A stretch of DNA of 64,000 nucleotides from Exophiala sp. HKRS030 (GCA_023897205.1 JAHWDD010000010.1:744001-808000), one strand, 5' to 3'; positions 1 through 10,148 are shown, numbered from the stretch's first letter. Notes: generated by a model from the letters alone, not told the origin. A program made the numbers and translations.

Positions 1-767
1 CGTGGCCCAGGGTACTTGGCAAGAGGGTGAAACCAAAGATTGTAGATTGCAATGGTGCCATAGTAGACAATAGGCTACTTTGTATTAGGATGTCATGCCA
101 GCCAGTACGAACAACATAGACTTACCAAGACCACCAATCCTAGGCCAGTCCCGTACAGGATGGTAGAGGAGTCAATCGACCCTAAAATAGCCATGCTGTT
201 TGATGGGAGCCGAGAAAATCGAGACGTTGCCACAGATCCTTGGTCAAATGTTGCCCAACAAACTATTGCCTCTGTAGTCAGAACGTTGTAGGAGGGAGGG
301 TTTCTATCCCAGGTTTTAGCACCATCGGCAGGCTCCTTTAAGATTTGCGGGATCAGTAGCTCTTATAGAGAAGACTGTCCCGGTGTTCAAGATTCAATAT
401 TATGCGCCACCGGAATTCTGGTGAAACAATTAGGACAAGCGCAGAAACCTGGGTAGATGGTTCTGTCTCCGGTCACTTATTGGACGACGGCGGTCCTTTG
501 AAGTGGAGTTCCATCCCACAAAATCCGCTTGGCTGGAGGTTCCCCGGAGCCGGATGGACGCAGAGAAACTTACCTAATCGGGATGCTGGCTGGCTCCGTT
601 AGTTTGGCCCTGAATCAATTTTGGACCTGGAGACGTCTCATTGCCGGGTTGCCAGACTCTGCTGAACGTCAAATCGGGTATATATAGCCATTTCTCCAGA
701 TAGGGACAGACAAATCTACTCTGGCCCCTCAACCAACTTCGGAGCTATTTGACAAAGCGCGGCAAAA
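1..767. other. Left-edge non-coding region
   Basis: No convincing gene is visible. A 66-codon open frame at 402-602 has no recognisable domain and no supporting splice structure. The right end holds the promoter of the cyclase gene that starts at 768. Any gene entering from the left of the window is not detectable here. Confidence 0.6.
679..687 (+). promoter_or_regulatory. Probable TATA box of the cyclase-family gene
   Basis: TATATATAG lies about 80 bases before the ATG at 768, a plausible distance for a fungal core promoter with a short leader. Transcription start is not shown by the sequence, so this is inference from position and composition. Confidence 0.45.
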
Positions 768-1889
768 ATGACGGATGTGCCTAACTTTGAGGATTTGCCG
801 GAGGTGGAGGGTATGCCCAAGGGTCAGTCATTCCAAGATTAGGGCTATGTAGCACACTGCTTATGATCATAGGCTGCGCTTGGGGGGTTTTCGACAAAGA
901 GGGCAAAAAGGATGTTTACGGCACCTTGAATCATTTAACACCAGGCGTGGTCAAGTCGGCCTATAGCGAGCTCAAAGAGGGTGTGTCGGTCTCACTGAAC
1001 TGGCCTCTCGGCGCAATATCCACTCCGGGCTTCGGTCGAACACCGCTTAAGCATAAGATCCTAAGCTTTATGGACACACCAGCCAAGGTCCACTCCTTCG
1101 ACGATGAACTTGAATTCAACACGCAAAGCTCTAGTCAATGGGATGGGTTGTGCCACTATTTGCACCAGGCTAGCGTCAGAGGTTACAATGGCTCTAGACC
1201 TACAAAAGAAGGGCTGGTCCAAGATTACGGCAATGAAGATCACGAGCAGAAGATACCGACGTTGAATCACTGGCACAAGCGTGGTGGCCTCGTGGCTAGG
1301 GGAGTCCTGATCGACTATAAAGCATATGCTGACGAGAATGGGATCGAGTACGACCCATTTAGCAACCATGAGATTACGACCGACGTGATTGAAGCAATCG
1401 CCAAGCGGCAGGGCGTGCAGTTCAAGCCCGGTGATGTCCTTTTGATTAGATCGGGCTTCACGGAGGCGCTCGAGGACCTCTCGAGGGACGAACAAAAGTT
1501 GAAGATGGCTTCTCACCACTCCTGTGGCATTCAGAGTAGCCCGGATGTAGCGAAGTGGATCTGGAATCATCGTTGTAAGTAAACCAGTCTTGGGTGTACG
1601 CCTCCGATAGGTCTGACGAGTTCAAGTCGCCGCCGCAGCGGGAGATGCGCTAGGACTCGAGGCAATGCCGTCGAAAAAGCCGGATGGAAGTGATGCCGCC
1701 TTTGACCAAGTCCATTTGCACCTTCACCTCCTCGTTCTGTTTGGGATGCCAATTGGAGAGCTCTGGGACCTGAAGGCCCTGAGTCAGAAGTGCAAAGAGC
1801 TTGGGAAATATAGTTTCCTGCTCACCAGTGTTCCGCTCAATGTACCAGGGCTCGTAGCAAGTCCCGTCAATGCACTGGCATTATTCTAG
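768..1889 (+). CDS. Cyclase-family (kynurenine formamidase-like) metal-dependent hydrolase
   Basis: Exons 768-822, 873-1574 and 1621-1889 give an uninterrupted protein of about 341 residues. The first exon reads MTDVPNFEDLPEVEGMPKG and joins in frame to CAWGVFDK, the usual opening of fungal members of the cyclase family (PF04199). Further family signatures are DVYGTLNHLTP, QWDGLCHYLHQ with the putative metal-binding Asp and His, and near the end FGMPIGELWDL followed by LTSVPLNVPG and ASPVNALALF. Family members hydrolyse cyclic amides, lactones or diketones, or formylkynurenine; the substrate here is unknown. It heads the left oxidative module next to a two-component flavin monooxygenase, so opening a ring oxidised by that enzyme is a reasonable guess. 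Both introns were placed by frame continuity and canonical GT-AG ends. Confidence 0.85.
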
Positions 1890-2313
1890 CCATAGATTAG
1901 AAATACGACATGAGCTATAGTACCTGTAGTGCAACAATATACAGATTGTGTGGTCGTATGAAAGTCTTTGAGGAAAGTCTTGAATTCAATCTGAATCGAG
2001 TGACTTACTTGACCATTCCAAGAGCTTTGTCGGGTGAACAGTTGTACTTAGAAAGTCTAGAATATATAATTCAGCACCAAGCTCGATTACTTTCATCGCA
2101 CTAGGGAGAACATTACTTACATGTGTCCGTGGACGCACCATCTACACAGACCTAATAACACTATTATATTTGTTGTTCTGGAAGAACTGAGCTCGAGACC
2201 AAATGTAATAATGGACTGGGACGTTCACGGGCTGCGCTTCATTGAGGGAGGGGATATTTAACACTCGTGCCCATTATCCAGTGCCACCAGGTCCAGCAAT
2301 CCGCGCCCTATAA
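1890..2313. other. Intergenic, no gene seen
   Basis: AT-rich spacer between the 3' ends of two convergent genes. A 64-codon open frame at 1910-2104 shows no domain. It probably contains both terminators, but no specific site can be assigned. Confidence 0.6.
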
Positions 2314-3330
2314 CTACTGCGTGCGCCGAAGCAGCTCTCTCAATGCTGACATTTGCTTTCCTTCCGCCTTGCCATAAGAGACACATATTTCCATCAACTC
2401 TCTGTCTTGAGTGACGACTTTACCACCATGGTGGTACTTGTAAAACTCTACCAGCGGGAAGGGAAACATCGCTTTTGCCATACCCGAGAACTGCTGTATA
2501 ACTCCAACTCCAGACGTACTTTCGGCGGCGCCTTCACCCATGACTCCCATGATACTAAGTCTTTGAATCTCTTTCATTGCGCTGATGCAGAGACGCCAGA
2601 TCTCTCCCTCAGGATCAATCGCGTCGTAGTCAGGCCAACCAAGCAGCTCATAGGCTGGAAATACTGGAAATAAGCTGGCGCTGAATAGGAGATATTTCTC
2701 TGCCGGATATACCGCACATGATGATAACGTACTCGAGTTGTATAGAGCGAAAAACTTTTCGGCCACAACAGGTGCACTGTCGCTGATAATGAAGCCAGCC
2801 CCAAGACTGTCTACATACCCCTGGTCGGCTTCTTGGAGAAGCTTGCGGTCGGTGCCCTCGTGGATAGGTAGCTTCACAACGCTTGGTGCATACGCATGGA
2901 CAAGGGTCATGCCGTTGGCTACCTGTTCGCTAGGGATTTGGGAGGTTTCAAGAAACCATGGCCGAATATCAAAAGAGACACTGCCGATTACCACCATGGT
3001 TCTGCTTCCACACACAGCCTTGCCAATAACTTTCACCAACTCTGTTCCGACTTCGTTCATCAGGGCATGGGTGTCCAGGGTGATCAAGATGAAGTCGTAC
3101 TGTGCGTCTATCATGTGTTCTGGATCAGTGGCCACTTGGTAGGCCTGGAATGTCTTGAGTTTGTTATCATTGAAGCAGTACAAGCGCCGAGGGGGACTCA
3201 AGTCCTTGACACGGTGCGGCCGCACGAGAAACGTAATCTCAGCCTTTGCCTCGCTCAGAATGTAGCCGCAGACAAGACCCATAGATCCAGCGCCCACGAT
3301 AAGGACGCGAGGATTGCTTTGATGACTCAT
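2314..3330 (-). CDS. Ketopantoate reductase-like (ApbA/PanE family) dehydrogenase
   Basis: Single-exon gene of 338 residues starting with ATG at 3330. The N-terminus carries the dinucleotide motif GAGSMG at residues 13-18 after VLIVG, typical of the 6-phosphogluconate-dehydrogenase-like Rossmann fold of PanE. The C-terminal half (about 200-335) is helical and fits the ApbA C-terminal domain. Bacterial PanE reduces ketopantoate to pantoate with NADPH, but fungal clusters often use paralogues on other 2-oxo acids or ketones. It is divergent from the flavin reductase gene, with a 562-base shared upstream region holding a 27-base repeat array. A true pantothenate role is unlikely in this catabolic context; this is inference. 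Confidence 0.8.
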   Translation of the reverse strand: MSHQSNPRVLIVGAGSMGLVCGYILSEAKAEITFLVRPHRVKDLSPPRRLYCFNDNKLKTFQAYQVATDPEHMIDAQYDFILITLDTHALMNEVGTELVKVIGKAVCGSRTMVVIGSVSFDIRPWFLETSQIPSEQVANGMTLVHAYAPSVVKLPIHEGTDRKLLQEADQGYVDSLGAGFIISDSAPVVAEKFFALYNSSTLSSCAVYPAEKYLLFSASLFPVFPAYELLGWPDYDAIDPEGEIWRLCISAMKEIQRLSIMGVMGEGAAESTSGVGVIQQFSGMAKAMFPFPLVEFYKYHHGGKVVTQDRELMEICVSYGKAEGKQMSALRELLRRTQ

Positions 3331-3568
3331 GATGATAGTTATGAAGATAATGATGCGCTCGGATCAAGTTTGCTGCTGGTCGTGGAGTGATTGAGGAAGC
3401 GGCTTTGAAATAAAGAGGTTGGAAGCTCAAGCCTCAATTCTCCAGCGTACGATTAGGTGACTCCCTTGTCAGCCATCAGTTTGAGCTTGGCCGAGACCGA
3501 AACCATGCGCCAAATGTCTCCATTCCGGTACTTCAAACCTGTATCGGCTGTGATGGTAGCTGACTAGC

Positions 3569-3660
3569 CCTATTGGCGGCGTCAATGGCTGCTCTCCTAT
3601 TGGCGGAAGCATATACTGTCTTCCTACTGGAGGAACGCCGAGACCCTTCCTATTGGCGGA
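3569..3660 (+). repeat. 27-base tandem repeat with CCTATTGGCGG core (four units)
   Basis: The core CCTATTGGCGG occurs at 3569, 3596 and 3649, with a variant CCTACTGGAGG at 3623. Spacings are 27, 27 and 26 bases, while the 16 bases between cores are poorly conserved. ATTGG is the reverse of CCAAT, so three units carry a CCAAT box on the minus strand. The array sits in the divergent promoter region between the ketopantoate-reductase-like gene and the flavin reductase gene. A 79-codon minus-strand frame through the array reads repeated PPIG/PPVG and is probably fortuitous, since the 26-base spacing breaks the unit frame. Confidence 0.8.
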
Positions 3661-3892
3661 TGCTTGACTGCCTACAAGCCTCTGCGTATGTGTCTCTCGG
3701 CCACTCAATTACCTACTTTAGGAGGCTGAACAGCCTGATTGAATAATGGCAACTCGACATCCAAGGAAGCAATCCGACTGCAATAGTAGTCAACTATTTG
3801 GAAACAGCAGGCTGACCAACTATTCCTAACTGCCTACATCCACAAGCCAACCTTATTGAAACAACACACAGTGCCCCGGCAAGGCAGAAAGG

Positions 3893-4693
3893 ATGCCAAT
3901 GATTTATGAACCTATCCTTGATATCTCAATAGCGTCACCATACACCTCTGAGAAGAGTTCGGATATCATGGATTACGTACATGCAAAATTGAGAACCAAC
4001 ATGGCTGCGAGCACAATTGAGGAATACAACGCCGTCAAGAAGACGTCAGAGGAGTCCGAGACTCAACACCAAGGAGGGCCACGGGTATTAGCGGATCAGC
4101 CACAATCGATCTTGGAGTTGCAGCGTGATTTGGAGGACTCAAATCCAGTGCCAGTCCACTCATCACATTGCCCTGCAAGCAATATCCCACATCCCGCGAC
4201 GAATGGCGACCACGACTTACCCCTAAGGATAAAAGAGGGCCTTCGCAGGCATGCCAAGGCAGTGGTGGTCATAACATGCCGCCACGAGGGTCAACGCTAT
4301 GCAATGGCCGCTACCGCTGCCTGCGAGCTCAGCTTGGAACCCCCTTCGCTGTTGGTTTGTGTCAACAAATCGGCCTCGATACATTCACCCTTGACCAAAG
4401 GCGCCGACTTCTGCATCAACATCCTTCACTCCTCGCATCAGACGATAGCCAGAATGTGCAGTGGGAAGGTCAAGGGCGAAGCACGATTCGAGGAAGGCAG
4501 TTGGGCAGAAGACGAGCAATACATGCCCTACCTATCCGATGCTCAGGCAAATTTCTTCTGCAAGCTGGATGGAAGCTTCTCCTACGGAACACACGAGGTT
4601 TTTATTGGGCATATCCGGAGCGCGCGAACCAATGGGCCAGTGGATCCTTTGGTGTACGTGGATGGTAGCTATATTCCATTGGGACAAGCATAG
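3893..4693 (+). CDS. Flavin reductase domain protein (probable partner of the LLM monooxygenase)
   Basis: Single exon, 266 residues, ATG at 3893. Residues from about 110 to the end form a flavin reductase-like split barrel (PF01613): RRHAKAVVVITC, then AATAACELSLEPPSLLVCVNK, GADFCINIL and a C-terminal GTHEVFIGHI with PLVYVDGSY. This resembles HpaC and NtaB type NAD(P)H:FMN oxidoreductases that feed reduced flavin to a monooxygenase. The first 110 residues are hydrophilic and low in recognisable features, longer than in bacterial homologues. The next gene downstream, convergent with it, is an NtaA/SnaA/DszA-type monooxygenase that needs exactly such a supply, so pairing is likely. Codons and start look ordinary. 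Confidence 0.85.
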   Translation: MPMIYEPILDISIASPYTSEKSSDIMDYVHAKLRTNMAASTIEEYNAVKKTSEESETQHQGGPRVLADQPQSILELQRDLEDSNPVPVHSSHCPASNIPHPATNGDHDLPLRIKEGLRRHAKAVVVITCRHEGQRYAMAATAACELSLEPPSLLVCVNKSASIHSPLTKGADFCINILHSSHQTIARMCSGKVKGEARFEEGSWAEDEQYMPYLSDAQANFFCKLDGSFSYGTHEVFIGHIRSARTNGPVDPLVYVDGSYIPLGQA

Positions 4694-5057
4694 TCTACAT
4701 GAGCAACAAGGGGCAGTTTTGGGAAGTTGGGTCGTTTTAAAGTTGAGTTGTATGCCACACGTTTGACGTTTGTATTTTGTTTGTATTTTTTCCAATTGAA
4801 TAGATAAATGTTTTTTGTCAAAAATTCAAATCATCTATTGTGACCTGCCACTATCCCCTTTGGTGGACTGTTACTGCCCAGGGTCTAATCTGTCTTAATC
4901 AATGCAGAGACGACATGACTGCAGAATGTCGAGTTCATGTTCTATTACTAGTTTTCCGATCACCGAATTCCAATTTGCTAATTACTAAGACAGAAAAGTC
5001 ACAAGTGAGAGCTAGGAGCAAATGTCAAATCCAGTAATTCGAGATCAAAATTTAGGG

Positions 5058-6458
5058 CTACAAGACTTGGTCACTAGGAGCATCTGTGCCCTCTGGAATC
5101 GAGTTGCGATACTTGAAGCCAGGGTGCCGCTCGTTGAGGTAAGGTCCGCTTCCAGGGAACATCTTCTCGCGTAAAGTACCAGGACAATACTCGGATTGCA
5201 TCAATCCTCGCTTCTTCAACTCCGGAGCCACATACTTGCAAAAGTCTTCTGCGCTCCCAGGCACGGTCATGGGCAAAAGATTGAACCCCGTGATGCCGGC
5301 ATCCAGAAATTCTTGGATTCTCTTGACAATGGTTTCGGGACCACCTACCGCACGGTAGGTCCTGGTCGAGCCGCGGATCAAGTCTCTAACCACAGCCTTA
5401 CGGCCTTGGACAGAATCAATGGCCAACCTGAGCCCACCTCTCATGCCCGGCGCCGTATCGAGGAGGTCTTCAAGGGGTGTTTCAGGGTCATACGAAGACA
5501 GGTCGATCCCGGTTGCACCCTGATACATCAAACTCTGTGCTTCGTCGTTGAGATTTGCCTCGATGTCCGCCTCTTTCGCACGAGCCTCTTCATCAGTCGC
5601 GCCTGTGATGATGGCGATGCCTTCAATGAAGTGGAGGTCCTCCTTACGTCGACCAGCCTTCAGTGCTTCTGCCAGCATGCCTTCGACCTTGCTTTTCGCC
5701 GCCTCAGGATTCCCCGAGATCAGAAATGCCCCTTCTGTATGCTTTGCGGCAAATGTAACGCCAGGTCCTGAGCCTCCGGCCTGGAATATCACCGGTGTTC
5801 GCTGTGGTGAAGGTTCCACATCTAGCGGACCCTCGACGCTGTAGCGTTCGCTCTTGTGGTTGATTTTGTGAACCCTTTTCGGATCGGCATATATCTGATG
5901 TTCACCATCCTTGACCACCGCTCCCTCGTCCCAAGACGCTTCCCACAGCTTGTAGGTCACGTCCACGAACTCTTCGGCCCAAGCATACCGAGCAGCATGG
6001 TCTTTCACGTCTGGAAGACCCATGCAGCGCGCGCCGTTCTTGGAAGCGCCGCACACAATGTTCCATCCGAAACGGCCATTGGATAGATGGTCAAAGGTCG
6101 CAGCAGCACGGGCGAACTCGAAAGGATGTGTTTGCAAGACCGATCTCGTGCACATGAGTCCCACATCCTTGGTGGCGTACGCCATCGCTGACAGCACCAT
6201 CATTGGGTCGCTGACCGGGAACTGCACGGCATGGCGTACCATCTTTCCCCAGTCCTTTCCTTGGGTTTCATACAGTCCGAGCACGTCCGCAAAAAATATG
6301 CCGTCGATTTTTGCTTCCTCTGCTAACTTGGCTACACCGACCCAAAGATCGAGCGTGTTGTACTCGGTGCTGCGGTTGTCGGGCATCCTCCAAGCACCGT
6401 GGGAGAAATGTGACGGTGTGTCCATAAAGAAGAAATTGTAAACTGGAGGGCGATTCAT
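5058..6458 (-). CDS. LLM-class FMNH2-dependent monooxygenase (NtaA/SnaA/DszA family)
   Basis: Intronless 466-residue frame starting from ATG at 6458; the open frame extends 17 codons further upstream but only to a GTG. Family features run along the protein: YNFFFMDTPSHFSHGAWRMPD near the start, IDGIFFADVLG, then MCTRSVLQTHPFEFARAAATFDHLSNGRFGWNIV, the typical luciferase-like core. DVEPSPQRTPVIFQAGGSGPG and the C-terminal GGPETIVKRIQEFLDAGITGFNLLP are also diagnostic. Enzymes of this group oxidise nitrilotriacetate, EDTA, pristinamycin precursors or thiophenes using FMNH2 made by a separate reductase, and that reductase is the neighbouring gene at 3893-4693. Substrate is unknown. No membrane or signal segment is visible, so it should be cytosolic. 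Confidence 0.88.
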   Translation of the reverse strand: MNRPPVYNFFFMDTPSHFSHGAWRMPDNRSTEYNTLDLWVGVAKLAEEAKIDGIFFADVLGLYETQGKDWGKMVRHAVQFPVSDPMMVLSAMAYATKDVGLMCTRSVLQTHPFEFARAAATFDHLSNGRFGWNIVCGASKNGARCMGLPDVKDHAARYAWAEEFVDVTYKLWEASWDEGAVVKDGEHQIYADPKRVHKINHKSERYSVEGPLDVEPSPQRTPVIFQAGGSGPGVTFAAKHTEGAFLISGNPEAAKSKVEGMLAEALKAGRRKEDLHFIEGIAIITGATDEEARAKEADIEANLNDEAQSLMYQGATGIDLSSYDPETPLEDLLDTAPGMRGGLRLAIDSVQGRKAVVRDLIRGSTRTYRAVGGPETIVKRIQEFLDAGITGFNLLPMTVPGSAEDFCKYVAPELKKRGLMQSEYCPGTLREKMFPGSGPYLNERHPGFKYRNSIPEGTDAPSDQVL

Positions 6459-7097
6459 CTTGCTGGACGCTATCTGATTCCCCTGAATGAATACTTCTAA
6501 GATTCTCACAATACCAATGTTTGCCTAGATAATGCGATATGCTGCTGGAGAAGACAACCATGCGCTACGTCCGCCTGGTTATAGAGGGCCGACAGGGGGT
6601 GTGCGGGTCCTTATTGGGGTCTTGGAGTCTCTATCACGATCTCAATTCCACGAATCGGATTACAACTAGCTGTCTGGACGTCGGTAAATGTGAGTTCGGA
6701 GCGAAAGATCCAAAACACCTTTGGGTCTCCGGGACCAGTACACACTGTTTGCCCCTACTTCCAGGGGAGGATCTTCTGGCCATGTGCAATGATCCAAGAC
6801 GGAGTGCTATTGGAGTGGAACACACATTATCCTGCACAATCCACGCCCCAGGAACGATATGAGAGATCCAATCGGAAACCTATGACTGTCTGGATTGATA
6901 GCTCTCCCGGTAGCATTTGAACCCAGCGACCCCAACATATGCTGCACCTGTTATACGTCCAATGCAATTATACTACCAACGCGGCCCTGAGTAATATTCT
7001 GAACCTTGAGTGCGGCCATGCCACAAAACATGTGGAGAATGCAGCCGACAGAAATTATCATTGCACAAAAGCTGGTGGTAACCTGATCAATAACTTC
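6459..7097. other. Intergenic, no gene seen
   Basis: Upstream region of the LLM monooxygenase and 3' flank of the next minus-strand gene. Open frames of 76-138 codons here (for example 6939-7355, partly antisense to the lyase gene) show no domain and are treated as chance. Confidence 0.55.
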
Positions 7098-8081
7098 TCA
7101 TGGATACGTATTCTTCGCATCATCCTCGGCGTTGACATTATTCTCATAGTCGCGTTGCAACTCCGCGGGCAGATATTTCTCTTCCATTTGCCGAACCTCC
7201 TTGTAGTTTGGCTTTACAAACCTGTCTCCCCACCCAATGCCGTTTGCCGTCCCACGATACCGAGCCAGGCTGGAAAGGTATTCATCCATCGGTCCGTAGT
7301 GGCCTGCCTGCTTGACTTTCAGCAAGAGGTTCCATTCCTCTTGGACACCGGCTAGAAGAAACGGTACAATTTCGATCGACTGTCCCATTTTAGACAGCTC
7401 ATCCATGGTTGGCCTGGCAGAAATCGTAGGGTGAGGTATGGCATATGCCGGACCCGGTGTCTCGGCTAGTGCTCGCTTGACCTGGTTCCAGTCATGGAAG
7501 CCTTCGTAGAATATGACATCGGCGCCTGTCTTCTCCTGGTAGAGACGTCCTCGGCGGATAGCCTCCTCGGCAGATCCGCCAGTGGCACCATAGCCATCGG
7601 TCCGAGCAACTATGACAAAGTCTGGGTCCAACTCATTGCGAGCATCAACTGCAGCTCTGATGCGTCCGATTGCTTCTTCATCAGACACCAATTCGATTCC
7701 AGGTTGAGCCCCAGCCTTCTTTGGATTCAGTTGGTCTTCGATGTGGATGCCAGCGATTCCAGCTCGGATGAACTCATGGACCGTGCGACGAACGCTTGCA
7801 GGGCCTCCGTAGCCTGTATCAGCATCGCAGTAGACTGGGATATTGACCGAGTCGGCCACACGCTTGGCATGTGCGACCATCTCGGTCATGGTCAGGAGTC
7901 CAACGTCTGCACATCCTCCTATCCACCACGAGGTCATAGCCCCTGAGATCTCAAAGGCTTCGAATCCAGCAGCTTCTGCCATCTGCGCATGTATAGGTAG
8001 TACCCCAAAAGGCATCAGAGTAGTCCGAGGCGACTGGAACAGTGCCTTCAATCGCGCGGTTCTCTTTTCTGTCGCGGCCAT
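7098..8081 (-). CDS. Isocitrate lyase/PEP mutase superfamily lyase
   Basis: Intronless, 327 residues from ATG at 8081; the frame continues upstream only to a TTG. The TIM-barrel motifs of the superfamily are present: FEAFEISGAMTSWWIGG near the N-terminus, the metal-binding DADTGYGG, and IHIEDQ followed by PKKAGAQPG. In isocitrate and 2-methylisocitrate lyases the last loop is KKCGH with a catalytic Cys; here the Cys is replaced by Ala, as in some oxaloacetate hydrolase or phosphonate-type members. Later motifs VARTDGYG and DVIFYEG also fit. Substrate cannot be assigned: retro-aldol cleavage or hydrolysis of a 2-hydroxy or 2-oxo diacid is the family chemistry. It could process a short acid made by the left module, or take an aldolase-like role for the central pathway; both are speculation. 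Confidence 0.85.
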   Translation of the reverse strand: MAATEKRTARLKALFQSPRTTLMPFGVLPIHAQMAEAAGFEAFEISGAMTSWWIGGCADVGLLTMTEMVAHAKRVADSVNIPVYCDADTGYGGPASVRRTVHEFIRAGIAGIHIEDQLNPKKAGAQPGIELVSDEEAIGRIRAAVDARNELDPDFVIVARTDGYGATGGSAEEAIRRGRLYQEKTGADVIFYEGFHDWNQVKRALAETPGPAYAIPHPTISARPTMDELSKMGQSIEIVPFLLAGVQEEWNLLLKVKQAGHYGPMDEYLSSLARYRGTANGIGWGDRFVKPNYKEVRQMEEKYLPAELQRDYENNVNAEDDAKNTYP

Positions 8082-8105
8082 GGCTGCTGGTTCCAATTTC
8101 GTCAA

Positions 8106-8777
8106 TATCTTTCGCGAACAAGAAATGGTTCACCTATACTTGGAGACTGTCGAAGACTCAAATAGTACCTGGCTCATAATGACCTTGTTCCAGGGTATGC
8201 GGAGAGTATAACAAGGATGTTCCGGAGAGTCGACCCACTTGGACACCCAGAAGGGTCATGATCTCCGTCAGACTTTCATGTTCATGCAATCGTGCATTTC
8301 CGTCCGAGAGGGGGCTTCCGGCAATAATATTAGGTATAATCCATTAGCTGGACAAGTTTGTCCGAGTTCCCGGCCTCTGCCTAGGTCAGGAAGACTGCGG
8401 GCGGAGCTATATGCTTCGGATGTACCACCTTATTGACTAACTGGAAGACACAGTCCTCGTAGGTCGACTCGTTCCGCCTTACACCGTGACGGACTATATG
8501 ACTTATTTCATAGACTTGAAAGTAAAATGATCGTCCAAGTGGTATTCAGGTAGTGCCTATTGGAGAAATACTCCTTCTTTAGTCAGAACTATGCAGCTAG
8601 GTGGCCTCGCAATGAGTGATAGGGCCAGAAGACCTAGGTATGAGGCTACTCATGTCATTATTATCTCACTAGTTTCGAAAAATTCCTACAGGAAAACTTC
8701 GTTGGTCTATCAATCTGTATGCAAGGCTTCTGCACTGCTTCACCAAAGCCTTGGTAGCGGACTCTGTTCCAAGAGAT
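8106..8777. other. Intergenic, no gene seen
   Basis: Upstream region of the lyase gene and 3' flank of the SDR gene. Short frames (65-122 codons) lack domains or overlap the lyase antisense. CGGATGTACCACC near 8415 is reminiscent of, but not a match to, the operator-like motif of the central module. Confidence 0.5.
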
Positions 8778-9677
8778 TCAAGCTCCACCAGCTCTGACCG
8801 GTGCACCTGCAAGGATGGCATCCCTTCGCTCATCAAGCTCGGCAACTTGAGGAGGATGTGTCAAGATGACTGGTTTATCATGCTGAATGCCTTCGAGTAT
8901 GAAACGACCACACTCGTCCGGGTTGATGTAATGATAAGGATGCTCAGGAAAGCTCGGGTCGTTGGAAGTGGTCGTAGTGGAGGGAGTCACGCGAGCAGTA
9001 GTGCTGCCTCCGTTCTCCAAGTAATCGCTCCACGGTTTCACCTTACGTACCTCAGAGTTATCCTCCTGAGGCCGGAGGCGCTCACTGGTCACGATTCTCG
9101 TTCTGACAGGGCCTGGATGGAGAATGCTCAGTCCGATGTTCTGCGTCTTTAGCTCTTCACGAGCAGCAAATGAAAACCCATCCACGGCGCCCTTAGACGC
9201 CGAGTAAGCAGAGTGACCAGCGAACGCGATCAACGTTGACATGGATGAGGTATTCACAATATGCTTTCGTCCCGGGGTCTCACGCATTCGGGGTACAAAG
9301 ACCAGGTGACCATGAAGCACTCCCCAAAAGTTCACAGCCATCGTCCACTTGAAATCTTTGAGAGAAGTGTCCCAGGAGGCTCTGAATGGTCGCATCGTCA
9401 CTCCTGCGTTGTTCACCAATATCTCGACGCTGCCAAATTGATCATAGGCCAAAGAGGCTAATCTTTCCACGTCTTCCAGCTTGGAAACATCCACTTTGAC
9501 ACCCAGCGACTTTGCCCCGAGCCCTTTGGCTTCCTCGGCAACCTTCAAAGCAGCATCTTCATCGATATCGGCAACCACCACTGCAGCCCCTTTGTTTGCG
9601 AGAGACAAAACGATCGATCGACCAATTCCACCTCCTGCCCCGGTCACAACAGCTGTCGTCTTTGGACCAATCTCCAT
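8778..9677 (-). CDS. Short-chain dehydrogenase/reductase
   Basis: Intronless, 299 residues, ATG at 9677. It has the cofactor motif TGAGGGIG at residues 12-19, an Asp in VVVADID suggesting NAD preference, NNAG in the mid-sheet, and the catalytic Ser in NTSSMST with YSASK. The C-terminal extension of about 70 residues contains a Ser/Thr-rich stretch (RVTPSTTTTS) and HPYHYINPDECGRFILEGI, seen in larger classical SDRs acting on hydroxy acids or alcohols. Function within the left module is probably oxidation of a secondary alcohol or reduction of a ketone intermediate; substrate unknown. It is divergent from the cupin gene across 471 bases. Confidence 0.85.
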   Translation of the reverse strand: MEIGPKTTAVVTGAGGGIGRSIVLSLANKGAAVVVADIDEDAALKVAEEAKGLGAKSLGVKVDVSKLEDVERLASLAYDQFGSVEILVNNAGVTMRPFRASWDTSLKDFKWTMAVNFWGVLHGHLVFVPRMRETPGRKHIVNTSSMSTLIAFAGHSAYSASKGAVDGFSFAAREELKTQNIGLSILHPGPVRTRIVTSERLRPQEDNSEVRKVKPWSDYLENGGSTTARVTPSTTTTSNDPSFPEHPYHYINPDECGRFILEGIQHDKPVILTHPPQVAELDERRDAILAGAPVRAGGA

Positions 9678-10148
9678 ATTGTGTAGTGATTTCGGGTTCC
9701 TTCGCTGTATGCTTCAGCGATGGAGTAAGAGGAATAGACTACTTCCTTAGTATAACTGTTCGAGTCAGTAGGGTAAAAACAAATAGCTTAAAATATACGT
9801 CTCAAAGATATATCTAACAGAGCTTACCCTTGAGAATTGAGGATTCCGGATTGTTGTGGTGCCGGAGCCTGGGAAGATTAAACCCACCCACTTTTGTATC
9901 CGGATCCGGACCATTTTGGCCACCGATTGGTGGGACACGAGTCAACAAGAGCCTAGAGATATACAGCCGTTTAATGCCGCCGGTGTAGAATTCGTTAAAG
10001 CAGTTAGGATGTTAAAGGATGACTTACTGCTCTTTTCAACGACAGATTAAAAGTCCTTCCGTTGCCTGAGACTGCGACCAGACCAGTTCCAAAGTCTACT
10101 CAAGGAAACTTATCCAGACGGTAGAAGCGAGTTGTTGCATGTCTCACC
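9678..10148. promoter_or_regulatory. Divergent upstream region, SDR and cupin genes
   Basis: No gene is visible between these divergent starts. It holds CCGGATTGTTGTGG at 9846-9859, a loose relative of the central-module motif, and a perfect palindrome TCCGGATCCGGA near 9899-9910 that could be a dimeric Zn2Cys6 target. Neither is proven. Confidence 0.4.

Noticed and set aside
1061..1570. 169-codon minus-strand frame
   Set aside because: Lies antisense to the cyclase gene, whose family motifs are clear; no domain on this strand.
3469..3708. 79-codon minus-strand frame with PPIG repeats as a repeat protein gene
   Set aside because: The repeat is 27 bases long by chance of spacing; the 26-base step takes the last unit out of frame, and the region is a divergent promoter.
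5196..5771. 191-codon plus-strand frame
   Set aside because: Antisense to the LLM monooxygenase and without recognisable protein features.
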